Shown here piece by piece: positions 18,601 through 28,180 of a stretch of 64,000 bases of DNA (positions are counted from its first letter, which is position 1; each line of letters begins with the position of its first letter). Below the pieces are notes generated by a model. The model ran no database searches, was not told the origin of the DNA, and saw nothing but the letters and a program-made list of their open reading frames with translations. The DNA comes from Hirudo medicinalis (Eukaryota > Annelida > Clitellata > Hirudinida > Hirudinidae). The DNA is taken from positions 105,439-169,438 of the forward strand of contig MPNW01000030.1 in the NCBI GenBank assembly GCA_011800805.1, given 5' to 3'. Both the position numbers and the translations under genes were made by a program.

Positions 18601-19142
18601 TTGCTTTAAAGAATCGATGACGAATTGTTGAGAGCTGATGATGTTCTTCAAAGATTCCAGTCTGCATCCAAGGTGTCTGGGTTCGACTCCCATAAAATTC
18701 TGAGAGACATGTGACTCGTGATCAAAATGAATGGAGACAGGTTGCTTCAGAGAATCACCATTTCTCAAGATTTCCTCAAAGCGACACAATTGGCGCTTGT
18801 TTTGATGCTTGAGAAGCTTGAGGGCCACCGTAGGATCTGTTGTCAAGTCCTGCCAACTTCTATCTTCGTCTGTAGCATCGTGGAAGCTGCTCGACCTGGC
18901 CTTTCTGTGAGCTTTCCCAGGTATCTCTGCATCAAGTTGTTGACGATCAAGACTGTGAAGATGGTAGGACTTCAGGGGACATTTCTCACTTGATTGAGGT
19001 TTCGAGCGCATCATAATTGCCGCTGGTTTCGTGTCGTCGTTGCCAAAACTTTTCCAAGATTCAGTGTTCCTTGGAAGTGATCCCGAAGACTTCTGAGCCC
19101 TGGAGGAGACGTATGGCGCACGAATTTGATTTTCCATTATAT
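6688..19142 (-). CDS. DMD: Dystrophin-family protein, short form (spectrin-like, WW, EF-hand, ZZ, coiled coil)
   Basis: Links the cortical cytoskeleton to the dystroglycan complex at the membrane, by family knowledge. Recognised parts in order: coding exon 18538-19137 (200 residues, start [12 protein letters not shown]; acceptor TTGCAG just upstream implies a 5' UTR intron); helical exons at about 18260-18405 and 17960-18125; spectrin-like exons at about 13340-13510, 13130-13285, 12560-12710, 12400-12540, 10133-10253, 9960-10057 and 9845-9913; WW domain split over about 9711-9762 (PPWERALTP) and 9566-9646 ([10 protein letters not shown]); [15 protein letters not shown] at about 9190-9275; EF-hand-like exons at about 8960-9144, 8800-8890 and 8577-8742 ([20 protein letters not shown]); [20 protein letters not shown] and the ZZ start CFICK at about 8193-8361; ZZ finger [19 protein letters not shown] at about 7950-8057; [20 protein letters not shown] at about 7730-7870; exon at about 7490-7613; coiled coil [20 protein letters not shown] at about 6688-6903. 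No actin-binding domain was seen upstream. Family is certain; exon borders in the 10-18 kb part and the 3' end are approximate. It could be a DRP2-like paralogue. Confidence 0.93.
12770..12834 (+). repeat. Short interspersed repeat, copy A (possible tRNA-derived SINE fragment)
   Basis: About 65 bp, roughly 80% identical by eye to 52727-52791. Both carry TTAGYTCAATRGGTTGC, close to a Pol III A box; a proper B box at the usual distance was not found. It sits in an intron of the dystrophin-family gene. Confidence 0.45.
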
Positions 19143-19600
19143 CTGCAATCAAACTCTTTGTCAGTGAAAATGAAAGCTACTTAAATAACTAGTATGAAAT
19201 TTGCAGAGTACGAAATCACTGCCGATGCGAAGAAATCCTTCGGTGTTGGATGACTTACTCCGCACGACAGAGCAATGAAACCACGTTCCTCTCGTCTCCG
19301 TTTAAATATCGCTCCGTCGACGAATGTTTAACGTTTGGCTTCCATGGATCTTTCCGTTCAATAATTTCCTTGAGTTTTACTTTCGTTGTAAAAAAATAAA
19401 TAAAAACAAAAACTTTAGGGCTCGATGATTCATGATTTTCTTAAAGGTTGGATGGGTCAGATGGAGATTTAATTTGAAGACATGACGTGAAACGAGTTCG
19501 GGTGGTTAAGTCGCTGGTTGAAAATTTTTGGTGAATTTGACAAGCCGTAAAAAACGTGAAACAACCTGCTTGAAGTTTGTATATACAAGTATATGACAAC
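19143..19600. other. 5' flank of the dystrophin-family gene
   Basis: On the minus strand this precedes the first recognised coding exon. Because an acceptor directly precedes that exon, at least one untranslated exon and the promoter should lie here or further up. I could not identify a TATA box or initiator with confidence. Confidence 0.4.
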
Positions 19601-19614
19601 ATACTCAGTGGATT

Positions 19615-19810
19615 GTGAGGATGGTCCGGACTTAAGTCCGATTGGAATTCACATAATTTTCCTAATGACTCCTAACATAACACCAACGAAGAATTGCAGA
19701 AAGTGTGTTTGACTTTCATCCACCCATTGATATATTGTTTGCCAGTCATCTTTCTTGGTTTTCCGTTGCGTCACATATTCCTTGCTCCAAAGAAACGCGT
19801 TCATTCACAA
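19615..19810 (+). pseudogene. Degenerate Tc1/mariner transposase C-terminal fragment
   Basis: In shifting frames the plus strand reads GPDLSPIGIH, then TNEELQKVC, then a stretch near YIVCQSSF..RC. These correspond in order to the family's SPDLNPIE, the 'EEL..' helix and the final 'YI..L..SM..R' segment. Stops and frameshifts separate them and no terminal repeats were seen. Short and decayed, so the call rests on order and spacing only. Confidence 0.4.
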
Positions 19811-20264
19811 GCAATTTGTTCTCGGGCGCCTAAGAATCCATCGAAGCATAACATCCAAGCTCGACTTGTTTTGCCAAGAATGGCATCGTGGATGCACAAT
19901 AATTAGGCAGAGTAAGGTCTGTCAAATGGATGACCATCTGATCGATGAGAGGTTCAACTTTGAGTGCGAGTCATCACTCACATTGACGTTCTAGAGCGCA
20001 GAACACTGGTCGAAACTGTATTCTGTGCACAAACGCGCGCGAGAGGAGACTGGATTAGAATCATCTGCCAGTTCACAACATCAAGCCATAGAGTATTTAG
20101 CATGAACTTCACAATTATTGTCTTTCAGTGCAAAACACTTTGCAACCAAGTTATTGAAAGAAACCTGATGTTACTCACATTTAAGAACATATCAATAGTT
20201 GGTGTCGTGTCTATCGAGTTGTAAAATAGTTGAACGATATAAAACCGCCACACTTTGCATTTCT

Positions 20265-20501
20265 TCATTTATTATTAAAATTATAATTTTTAATATTCGT
20301 ACAATGCATATTTAGAATGTTCACCCAGCACTGATACCCTCCTCCGCTAGAACAGGAAAACTTCAGACATGGAATGTCTCCAGTTGTAGTTGGATGCCTC
20401 CATTTGCAATATTGTTGTGGACACTTGTTATATTGACGCATCTGCGCTTGAGTCGCCCTGCTGCTCTCAGCATTTTTGGAAGTGTGTGACACCGATGCCA
20501 T
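20265..20501 (-). CDS. Hypothetical small protein, 78 residues, six cysteines
   Basis: I do not recognise it. It opens with a true ATG (MASVSHTSK) and has six cysteines at 27, 32, 45, 50, 58 and 67, spaced C-x4-C-x12-C-x4-C-x7-C-x8-C, with motifs KCPQQYCKW and SSGGGYQCW. There is no signal peptide or membrane segment. The minus strand has AATAAA overlapping the stop region. It may be a single exon, the last exon of something larger, or chance. It stands alone between the dystrophin-family and GT92 genes. Confidence 0.3.
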   Translation of the reverse strand: MASVSHTSKNAESSRATQAQMRQYNKCPQQYCKWRHPTTTGDIPCLKFSCSSGGGYQCWVNILNMHCTNIKNYNFNNK

Positions 20502-20579
20502 CGTCGTCCGTTTGTTTGCGGTTGTTGATAAATGTACTTCAATTTTGTATTTCAGTTTTAAAATGTAGCCGTTAATTTT

Positions 20580-21328
20580 TGTGAGGATGATGGATTAACG
20601 AACGATAAATTGTAATTAAGCCGAATTATGTCGTAGACATAATAATCACACTGTTAAACAATAATTAACCTAATTGATTAACTAGTGATTAAGAACATAG
20701 ATATAGATAACACAACTATATTAATCCTCTTGGCATTCACTCCTTGCGCAGCAAGACATCGATAGATTGTGGACAATCATATTTTTCATCATGTTGATAC
20801 AAGCTCCAAGATGGAATGACATTTGTAGGCTTGTGGCAAATTCGGTGATGGTTAGCTTAACAAAAGCAGCATTATTCGCCTTTATATCAAGTCATTCGTT
20901 TTTGTTTTTTTTTTATATCGCAAACATTTCTTTCTAAGGCGAAACACACTATCAATTTGCTTTCTCATCTCAAGAAAGTTGAACTCTCTAAAATGTGACC
21001 ATCGAGATTGAACTCTTGGAAAAGAAACCAAACAAAATAATGAAATAATATTCAGAAATAATAGTAACCTAGCTCGAAAACAATACACGAAATTCCCAAC
21101 CGCATTTGAGTTGTGGATAATGTGTTTAAAATAAATGGCTTCTTTTTATTTTTAACTTTGACAGGCAGCTGGAAACTGACAAAAAATCTCATAAAATCAA
21201 GTAGGAATGTGCAACAAGCGTTGCAAAGCATTACTTATTGAGGTGAATTTGTCTGTTAATTTTAGTTACTTATCGGAATAATATCGTCATGCCATCAGGA
21301 GGTTATTGAACTGAATCTGCACAGCATT
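20580..21328. other. Intergenic stretch, nothing recognised
   Basis: AT-rich; the open frames are short and without family resemblance on either strand. Confidence 0.5.
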
Positions 21329-21332
21329 TTAT

Positions 21333-22126
21333 GTCGTCCATTAATTATGTCAACAAATTTAATTTTTGACCCCCTCCCTCCCCCTTGTCAAAAACTGTCA
21401 GACTTCAAAAGACCCCCATCAAAATTATGTAAAAAAAAAACTGACAATCCTCCACCATAAAACATGTGTTGTTTTGCAATTTTTAATTTGTACCTTATAT
21501 CACTTCAAATTTGTAACTCTTATTTTGAAAATAAATAAAATAATTGTTAAACTGAATATTATTGTCAATTTTTTAATGTCAGCTTCTATCATCTTCCCAC
21601 GGGAACGTCAAATGTTCCTCTATTGTCACCTTTTGTAGACACAGCATCAGATTCATCATTTCTATCATTTTGAACTGATAAGCCAGATAAATCACTATAA
21701 AATATCATAATTTTCTTTTGTGTGCAATAATTGCCATCAGCTTTTCTGTTGTTTGATAGCCGCTCGAATTGGCTGAAGTTTTTTCAAATTAACAATTTTT
21801 ATCAAGTTGATATATACCCGTGATCGCACGGATTGTTGAACATGTTTCTTTAACTTGGCTTGTGAACAGGGCCGCCGACAGGAATTTCGGGCTCCTAGGC
21901 AGTGCCTAATAGGCAGGGTGGCCACGGGCGAAAAAATTACAGGGCCCTTTGGCATTTGTCTCCCATCCCCCTCGGCGGCCCTGCTTGTGAAGCAACATAG
22001 AGATTACAAATTTTGCAAATCCAAGCAAATCCCGTTCAAGCGGTGACGACTGAACTGAAGGTCGAAAATCGTCAAACCTTTTCAAACCCCTCCTTTAATT
22101 TGTTGACATAATTTATGTACGGCCCC
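21333..22126. mobile_element. MITE-like element with about 27-bp terminal inverted repeats
   Basis: The left end 21333-21359 (GTCGTCCATTAATTATGTCA plus CAACAAATT) and the right end 22097-22123 are reverse complements with about four mismatches; the right end read inward is GCCGTACATAAATTATGTCA and so on. A TTAT flank on both sides (21329-21332 and 22127-22130) may be the target-site duplication. The interior has C-rich runs (GACCCCCTCCCTCCCCC) but no transposase. A hAT-type MITE is inserted at 21867-21983. I do not assign a superfamily. Confidence 0.65.
21859..21991. mobile_element. hAT-type MITE, 117 bp, with perfect 8-bp target-site duplication
   Basis: Element 21867-21983 begins CAGGGCCGCCGACAGG and ends CTCGGCGGCCCTG, a perfect 12-bp inverted repeat (CAGGGCCGCCGA). 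It is flanked by identical octamers CTTGTGAA at 21859-21866 and 21984-21991. Eight-bp duplications and CAGGG termini are typical of hAT elements. With intact flanks and only 117 bp, it is a non-autonomous and probably recent insertion inside the older MITE. Confidence 0.9.
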
Positions 22127-22332
22127 TTATCTTGAAAATATTTCATAGAATTTCAGGTGATTGAAGTAATGGAGGTGGACGCGCAGGGTTTTCGAACATC
22201 TTAAAGGGGAGGGGGGGTATCTTCATTTTGACCATTCTATCCATGGAAGCCACATCTGATAAAGATTATAGAAACTTTGGAAAGAGTACAAAGAACAAAA
22301 GTCATTTTGAGGGGGGGGGGAAGTTGTTCTCC

Positions 22333-22395
22333 CAGGGTCATCTCACCAGATTGAGATAGGGTTTCCCCTCTGGGAAAAGCTGAATGACATTCCAT
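22333..22395. repeat. Dispersed repeat fragment, copy A
   Basis: The segment from GGTCATCTCA through TTTCCCCTCTGGGAAAAGCTGAATGAC resembles 61735-61795 (GGTCATCTCA ... TTGCCCCTCCCTGGCAAAAGCTGAAATGAC). A poly-G run (22311-22320) precedes it. Family unknown. Confidence 0.5.
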
Positions 22396-22485
22396 GACAA
22401 AGACGAGTAAGTAGTAAAATGTCCAAATGATTAAGAAGGCTGAGCTATGAAGAGAAACTAACAAGAACTTCCTTTCTCTCTAGTG

Positions 22486-22897
22486 TGTAAGAACCTCTCG
22501 GATAGGATACATAACATAGCATATGTCACGTCTCTATCCTCTTAGAGCATTCAACATTTATCTAACGACTCGGGAACGATTAGATTCAAACTTAGAATGA
22601 CTCAACGACCAAGTCAATCAATTTTATATAAATAGTCTTTTATTAAAACAAAAATCAACAACGACGTTCTGTTCGATTTCACAATAATCTCCTTTGGTTC
22701 ACTCTCTGTCTACTATTTATACATGTAGCTTGCGAACACCACCCTGAGAAAATGTCGCGGATGTCGCGGTGTGGCTCACCCACCGTGAAAGCATAACTCG
22801 ACAGCTTGCATGTAAACCCATCCTAAACATCTTAGGACTTAAATCTACAAGCACTCTCTCTGTGTTTTTAGTTAAGCTCAATTGTTATCTTGTTACA
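22486..22897 (-). mobile_element. Probable solo LTR of an LTR retrotransposon
   Basis: On the minus strand a 412-bp block starts TGTAACAAGATAAC and ends GGTTCTTACA, so it has TG...CA ends forming a short TGTAA/TTACA inverted repeat. It contains TATAAATA (22713-22720) followed about 70 bp downstream by AATAAA (22639-22644), the order expected in an LTR. No adjacent polypurine tract, coding region or clear 5-bp target duplication was seen (flanks TAGTG and TTCGC), so this stays an inference. Confidence 0.5.
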
Positions 22898-23357
22898 TTC
22901 GCAATAAAATGCTGCTTCTAAAAGTGTTTTGACTCTGGTTCACAGCTAAATCTTCCAGCAGAGAATATTGGTATTAAATTTCTACTTTGATATAGGAATT
23001 AGCCTTTGGCATGTCCAATAGGGTGGGTCGCTCCACCATTGTTTCAATCAGACGCTAATAAATTGATGCTCCCTAATCTACTGATCAATAAAATATATTA
23101 CTTCAAATTTATTTCATATCTAAGGGTTGCAACTTTGAAAAAACTGAAGTTGTTACATACCGTATTTCCGATAAAATGCTCGATAAAATCAGGTTTTGAT
23201 GGACCAAATTTAAAAGAAAAGTGCATATGATTATCACAAGACATTAAAATAAATATCACATCAGTTAATAATATGTATGTATATTTGAAAGTTCACTCTT
23301 TGAAAAAAATCTGTCTGCATTTATCACTTCTGTAAACCTTTTATAAATGTCAGTTAA

Positions 23358-24452
23358 CTAAGGACCTGTTAACTGGCTTAAAGCCGATGATTCATTAAAT
23401 GTCAACAAGGAGACCTCTAGTTTTGTTCCCCAGCATTTCAACATTTCATTCATGATGGTGGTGATATCCAAAGTTTTGTTTGTGTCAGGACCCCAGTCTT
23501 GAACTCTTGCACCCCAATAATGAAGCATCCTCAATTTGTCATGTGGTGCTTCCCATTGGCGTCCTCTGGACAAGTGATTGTGGTGGACAGCTGCACTTCT
23601 CACATTTTTAGGCCTGTAGATGGGCTTGCTTAAAGCATTGGCAGGATCCTTGGTCATCCTATTGATTCGTCTTATGACCATATTTTGTGATCTGTCACCA
23701 CTACCAAGCATTAAGTAATTTGACATTGACACTTCTGAAATATCTTCAGGAATGCTTTGCAGAAACCTCACTAAAAAGTTTTCCTTACAGTCTTGCAAGG
23801 AAAATGGGTACTCGTCAATGTCTATGGCCAAGTGCCAGGCATGGTATTTCTTGAACTTTTTGATGAAATGGTTGTAACATTTTATCTGTGAAAGCATAGG
23901 ATTCCTGATAAAGTTCCATGGAAAATATGAAACAAGTCCTAGCTTCACATATTTTTGAATTTCATTTTCAAATTTTTCATGGTCAAACATAAAATGGTCA
24001 CAAATCAGAATGTGCTCCACACCAGCTAGGAAAAGGTAATGAAACCACTGCTTTAGTTCATTAATTGACCATTTTGCCTTGTCATAGGAATACAACCTCA
24101 CCTGAAGAACTGTAACAAGATAGAAGTCATCAGATCTCACTGAATTTTGAAGCAAAAAGTGCTGCCACAGAGGAAAGGAGTAAGATTTGTTGTTGATAAT
24201 GATTTTATCTGACTCAATATAAGTAATATTTTTAGGCTTGTTCAGCTTTGCAAGTCTTTCCATTAATGGAACCTCTGTAATGTCCTCAAAATGAATAATC
24301 TCTTTTATATCATAACATTTCAATGGACTATCTGAGCAGGAGACATTGTACATTTTATAGAAATTATCCATTAGGTAATTATTGAGAAGTTTGTAAACAT
24401 TGAATAGGAAGAAGGCAATCAAAAAAAGAGTATACAGTGGTTTCCTTGCCAT
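23358..24452 (-). CDS. Glycosyltransferase family 92 (DUF23) protein, type II membrane
   Basis: Intronless, 364 residues. GT92 enzymes are Golgi galactosyltransferases acting on glycoprotein or glycolipid glycans (e.g. beta-1,4 galactosylation of core fucose in C. elegans); the substrate here is unknown. Residues 6-20 form a hydrophobic signal anchor (YTLFLIAFFLFNVY) after a basic MARK start. The catalytic region runs from about 112: KQWFHYLFLAGVEHILICDH at 134-153, the metal-binding DxD-like DIDEY at 211-215, and a late HYWG at 311-314 typical of the family. Possible N-glycosylation sites include N36 and N75. Length is near the shorter GT92 members. Lack of introns among intron-rich neighbours suggests a retrocopy origin or an intronless lineage. 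Confidence 0.9.
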   Translation of the reverse strand: MARKPLYTLFLIAFFLFNVYKLLNNYLMDNFYKMYNVSCSDSPLKCYDIKEIIHFEDITEVPLMERLAKLNKPKNITYIESDKIIINNKSYSFPLWQHFLLQNSVRSDDFYLVTVLQVRLYSYDKAKWSINELKQWFHYLFLAGVEHILICDHFMFDHEKFENEIQKYVKLGLVSYFPWNFIRNPMLSQIKCYNHFIKKFKKYHAWHLAIDIDEYPFSLQDCKENFLVRFLQSIPEDISEVSMSNYLMLGSGDRSQNMVIRRINRMTKDPANALSKPIYRPKNVRSAAVHHNHLSRGRQWEAPHDKLRMLHYWGARVQDWGPDTNKTLDITTIMNEMLKCWGTKLEVSLLTFNESSALSQLTGP

Positions 24453-24794
24453 TTATCAGTTTCTGCCGAGCCGAATTGGTTTAAGCATGTTAGAGTTTAG
24501 TTCTTGTCCTCAGAATCCTCTTAGTGGATGATATGAATACTCCTTTCAAAACAATTCCTCGTTTTTTTTTTACATAACATTGCTATTACTTGATCAAGAT
24601 CGTTCACAATGTGTTTCTGAATAGTTTATCAGGCAAGAAATACTCCGCGCCATCAGTAATACCAAAATACAACAGCATAATAAATCGTTGCAGGTATTAC
24701 AGGTGAAGAAAACATCAAAAAGTATCCTTCATGATTTTATAAAGGAATTGATAAGCAATTTGTAATTTTGATTTTACTTAAAGCATTTTTCGCC

Positions 24795-25510
24795 ATTTAA
24801 CATAACATTAATTTATAGTGGTTTAAGTGATAAAACACTCCTTTTTGATTCGATGTCCAAATTTCGATAGTCCTATTTTAAATAATTCCACTGAATCTGA
24901 ATATATTGTCTTATCATCTAGCTTGTTCCACAGATTATCTAGTCTCGTGCTGAAGTAATTATTATTCTTATGGTTTATACAGTGGCGGACTGGGACATAC
25001 ATCTTTACCGAGAAATGTCAGCGTAAGAGCGGCACTCATACATCGAAGTCATATTTTATCTGTTATTCTACGCAATGTGTATCAATATAAATGTAATTTG
25101 ATTTACAATAATATAATTTATAATTTTACTTGTAATAAGACAAACATTGTCATAAAATATGCCAATATGAATAATGTTTAAGTTAGAGTTACAGTATTAT
25201 TATTTTATTTTATGATCACCAAAAATAAGCAAACATAACAGAAATTATGTCAAAGCCCAAAGGGATTCACATCCATAAAATAAAATCTTTTTTTTTATAA
25301 CAAACGAATAAGAAAAACCAAGATGAGAATGTGTGTGAGATGGAAACAAGAAGTTAACAGATATTTAAGCGTTTATAAAGACAGTAAATATGATTTATAG
25401 GATGACTTGAATGTTGATAGTGTAGTGCTGATGTAGATGAGGCTCCTTCCTTAGGTATGGATGAGTATGTGCTTGGACCTGAGCATTTAATGGAAAATTT
25501 TTAAGTAGAA
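24795..25510 (-). repeat. LINE-derived repeat block, arm 1 of an inverted pair
   Basis: Read on the minus strand it gives, in order: a segment with CTCAGGTCCAAGCACATACTC, a segment ending GGTGATCATAAAATAAAATA (an A-rich 3' tail), a 100-bp link, a border with CCCAGTCCGCCACTG, and the end of a reverse-transcriptase frame (LWNKLDDKTIYSDSVELFKI) with its 3' UTR. The same order recurs on the plus strand at 26570-29342. The two arms are about 1 kb apart. Confidence 0.75.
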
Positions 25511-25536
25511 AAATAGTACGAAATCATAACTTTGTT

Positions 25537-25840
25537 GGATGCAACTACAATTACTTTTCAAAAGTCATTAATTTTTGTCGTAATTTTTTTCAGAATTATG
25601 TTATCTTTCGATAGACATAATCTCAGAAAGTAATTGCAGGACAAAATTTGAGAAGCGAAAGCAAGACCTAGGCATAAGTTTGACCTAAGAATGTTTTCAT
25701 TTGAATTATTTGTTCAACTAGTGTCGAAAAATCGTTGTAATTAATTTTTGTTGTTCATTATGCTGTCGTAGTTGATGTGGAGGTTGTTAGCACATATGGT
25801 CAGTGGCTGAAGTTTCATTTAACAATATGTTTAGTTTTCC
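25537..25840 (+). repeat. Dispersed 304-bp repeat, copy 1
   Basis: Nearly identical in reverse complement to 54570-54874, 29 kb away. Shared blocks include AGAAGCGAAAGCAAGACCTA and GTTGATGTGGAGGTTGTTAG. No terminal repeats, tail or coding frame identify its class. Confidence 0.8.
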
Positions 25841-25852
25841 AAGTTGCTTGCA

Positions 25853-26215
25853 GACCAGTGGTGGACTATAGTATTATTATTTTATTTTATGATCACCAAA
25901 AATAAGCAAACAAAACTAAAACACAAACATAACCGAAATACAAAAGAAATGATGCCCAAAGGCAAAACCCCAAAGGGATCGATTCACATCCCGCTACATA
26001 AACGAATAATTTAGTAATTTTTTAAACAAAAGAAATAAGAAAAACCAAAAAATTAGGAAATAAGAAAATAGAAGATATTTAAGCGTGTAAACAGACAGTA
26101 AATATGATTTATAGGATGACTTGAATGTTGATACTGATGTAGATGAGGTTACTTCCTTAGTTACGGATGAGTATGTGCGTGGACCTGAGCATCTAATGGA
26201 ACATTTTTAAGGGTT
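25853..26215 (-). repeat. LINE-derived repeat block, second copy of the short unit
   Basis: Direct repeat of 25188-25510: it shares the A-rich 3' tail (minus strand GATCATAAAATAAAATAATA), the GGGATGTGAATC-like core and the ACATACTCATCC segment. It abuts CAGTGGTGGACTA at 25853-25866, a variant of the CAGTGGCGGACTGGGA border of the other copies. Confidence 0.75.
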
Positions 26216-26386
26216 CAATGAATTGATAATCTTTAGATATTTCAATATAAATAACATCCATCATTTAGCATTAGCATACAAATTAGTTTTACAAATAGAT
26301 AGAAAAAATACAAATAGATTTAATTTATTGTTTCTTAAATTTTAAAAATCATGGGGGCCCTCCCCCTGCTTCTAGCCTAAATCAGC

Positions 26387-26599
26387 ATGCTTGACTTATT
26401 GAAAGCACTCATGTTGATATCTTGTGAGAAAGACCTAACTAATACAATTTCAACAGATGACATCATTAAGAATCTGGCAAAAGATTCCACTGTATATTGT
26501 AAATTATTTGCTAATGCTAAATGCTGGAAGCTTATTTCAATATCTAAAGCTTATCAATTTATAAAACCCTTACAAAATTTTCCATTAGATGCTCAGGTC
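26387..26599 (+). pseudogene. Open frame of unknown origin running into the LINE-derived block
   Basis: The open frame (MLDLLKALMLISCEK start) runs into the Tc1 insertion at 26600. Its end (NFPLDAQV) is shared with the repeat family, which suggests a coding remnant of that repeat interrupted by the transposon. No family recognised. Confidence 0.25.
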
Positions 26600-28067
26600 C
26601 ATGACGTGCATAGTAATTAATTGATAAACAATAAGATTTAGTAATAAAAATTGAATATCAGTGGGATTTCGCCGATAAATGCCTTTGTTATTTTTCGATG
26701 TTTTCACCAATGGACATAGGATCTCTTCCTGTCCAGAAAATAATTTTTATTACAAGGCTCACAAAATATGATTATTATAATAAGGATCTATATAAATGGC
26801 TTCATAACTTGCTTACATAATAAAGGTACTGATAGTTTACGTTGTTATAAATGGGTTCTGGAAAGAGACTTAGTGATATTGAAAAAGGACAAATGAAGGC
26901 CTTTTAAAGACTTGAATTTGTCAATTGCAGAGATTTTTAGGATAGTAGAGGTTAATCGCTCTAGAAAGGTTATAAGCCGTTATTTGAATGATCCTGAAAG
27001 TTATGGAACAAAAATTTTCCAGGAAGACCTCAAAAATTACTGAATATCAGAGACGAATTGTCTTCCGATAATCTTCCAAGGGGTCTAGCTCAACAGGAGA
27101 ATAAAAATAAGTTAAATTTTGAGGTAAGTCGATCGACCATATTCAGGCGCCTTTAGGAGTTTTTCTGAAGTTTGTTAAACGACAGAACACATCACATAAT
27201 AACGGAGGCTCACAGGAAGATCCGATTAAACTGTACAAAAAATATGGTGGATTCGAAGATAAACTGGGACTCTTATTTTTTCTGATGAAAAGAAATTGAA
27301 TTTAGATGGACCAGAGGGTTTTAAATATTATTGGCATGCTGTCAGAAGGGAAAAATATTTTTTAAAAGGAATTTCGGAGGTGGCTCAGTGATGGTCAGGG
27401 CTGCCATTTCCTCCCGTGGTTCATCTGAACTTGTCTTCTTAGAGGAGAAGCAAAACTCATAAAAATATATCGAAACACTGGACCAGTATCTGTGTCCGAT
27501 GTGTGACAAATTTAGAGATGATGCAGTCATTTTTCAGCATGACAATGCCCGTTACATACATCAAGACTGACAAAAACTTTTATCCAGGAGAGGAATTTGA
27601 AAGTTCTGAAGTGGCCAGCTCGCTCCCCAGTATGAACCCTATTGAAAAAGTATGGGGATTGCTTGATAGAGAGTATACTCCAATGGGAAGCAATATTCAG
27701 GTGTTCAGGAACTGAAAAATGCTTTGAATAAGAAAAGGCCTTGAAGGAACTGAATGAAAAGAGCTTGAAATCTTTCCTGGATTCATTAATATAAAATCAG
27801 AGTTCAGGAGTTAATTATTAAGAAAGGAGATAAGATAAAGTGATACGTTGTTGGCTTTCATATAAATTATAATTTTATTTTAATAAATATACAAATTTAT
27901 GCCCCTACTATTTGTGGTTGTTTCTGTTACACGTAACTTTGGATATTTCCAGTTTTTCATGAAATTCGCACGAGATATTCGTCTGAGTTCAATAAATTTG
28001 ATAAGTCTAATGTGTTTCAGTACATTGTACAAAGAACGTAACTGGGTCAAAATTATGCACCGCAGTG
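26600..28067 (+). mobile_element. Dead Tc1/mariner (Tc3-like) transposon, about 1.47 kb
   Basis: The transposase frame starts at 26851 (MGSGKRLSDIEKGQMKAF) and is broken by frameshifts and stops. Surviving motifs in order: [15 protein letters not shown] (about 27270-27315, first catalytic Asp), VIFQHDNAR (about 27527-27555, second Asp) and MNPIEKVWGLL (about 27630-27665, catalytic Glu). The right end reads outward-in CACTGCGGTGCATAATTTTG; the left end CATGACGTGCATAGTAATT is a decayed match. A TA follows the right end (28068-28069). Length fits a full-size element. It sits inside the LINE-derived block. Confidence 0.88.
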
Positions 28068-28180
28068 TACACATCCATACCTAAGGAAGTAACCTCATCT
28101 GCATCAATATCAACATTCAAATTTTCCTATAAATCAAATGTATTGTCTGTTTAAACATTTAAATATTTGCTAATTTCTTG

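Noticed and set aside
18671..18683. GGGTTCGACTCCC, a tRNA B-box-like sequence
   Set aside because: No A box, acceptor stem or anticodon arm around it; it codes for part of the first dystrophin-family exon.
18718..18993. 91-residue plus-strand open frame
   Set aside because: Antisense shadow of the long dystrophin-family exon 18538-19137.
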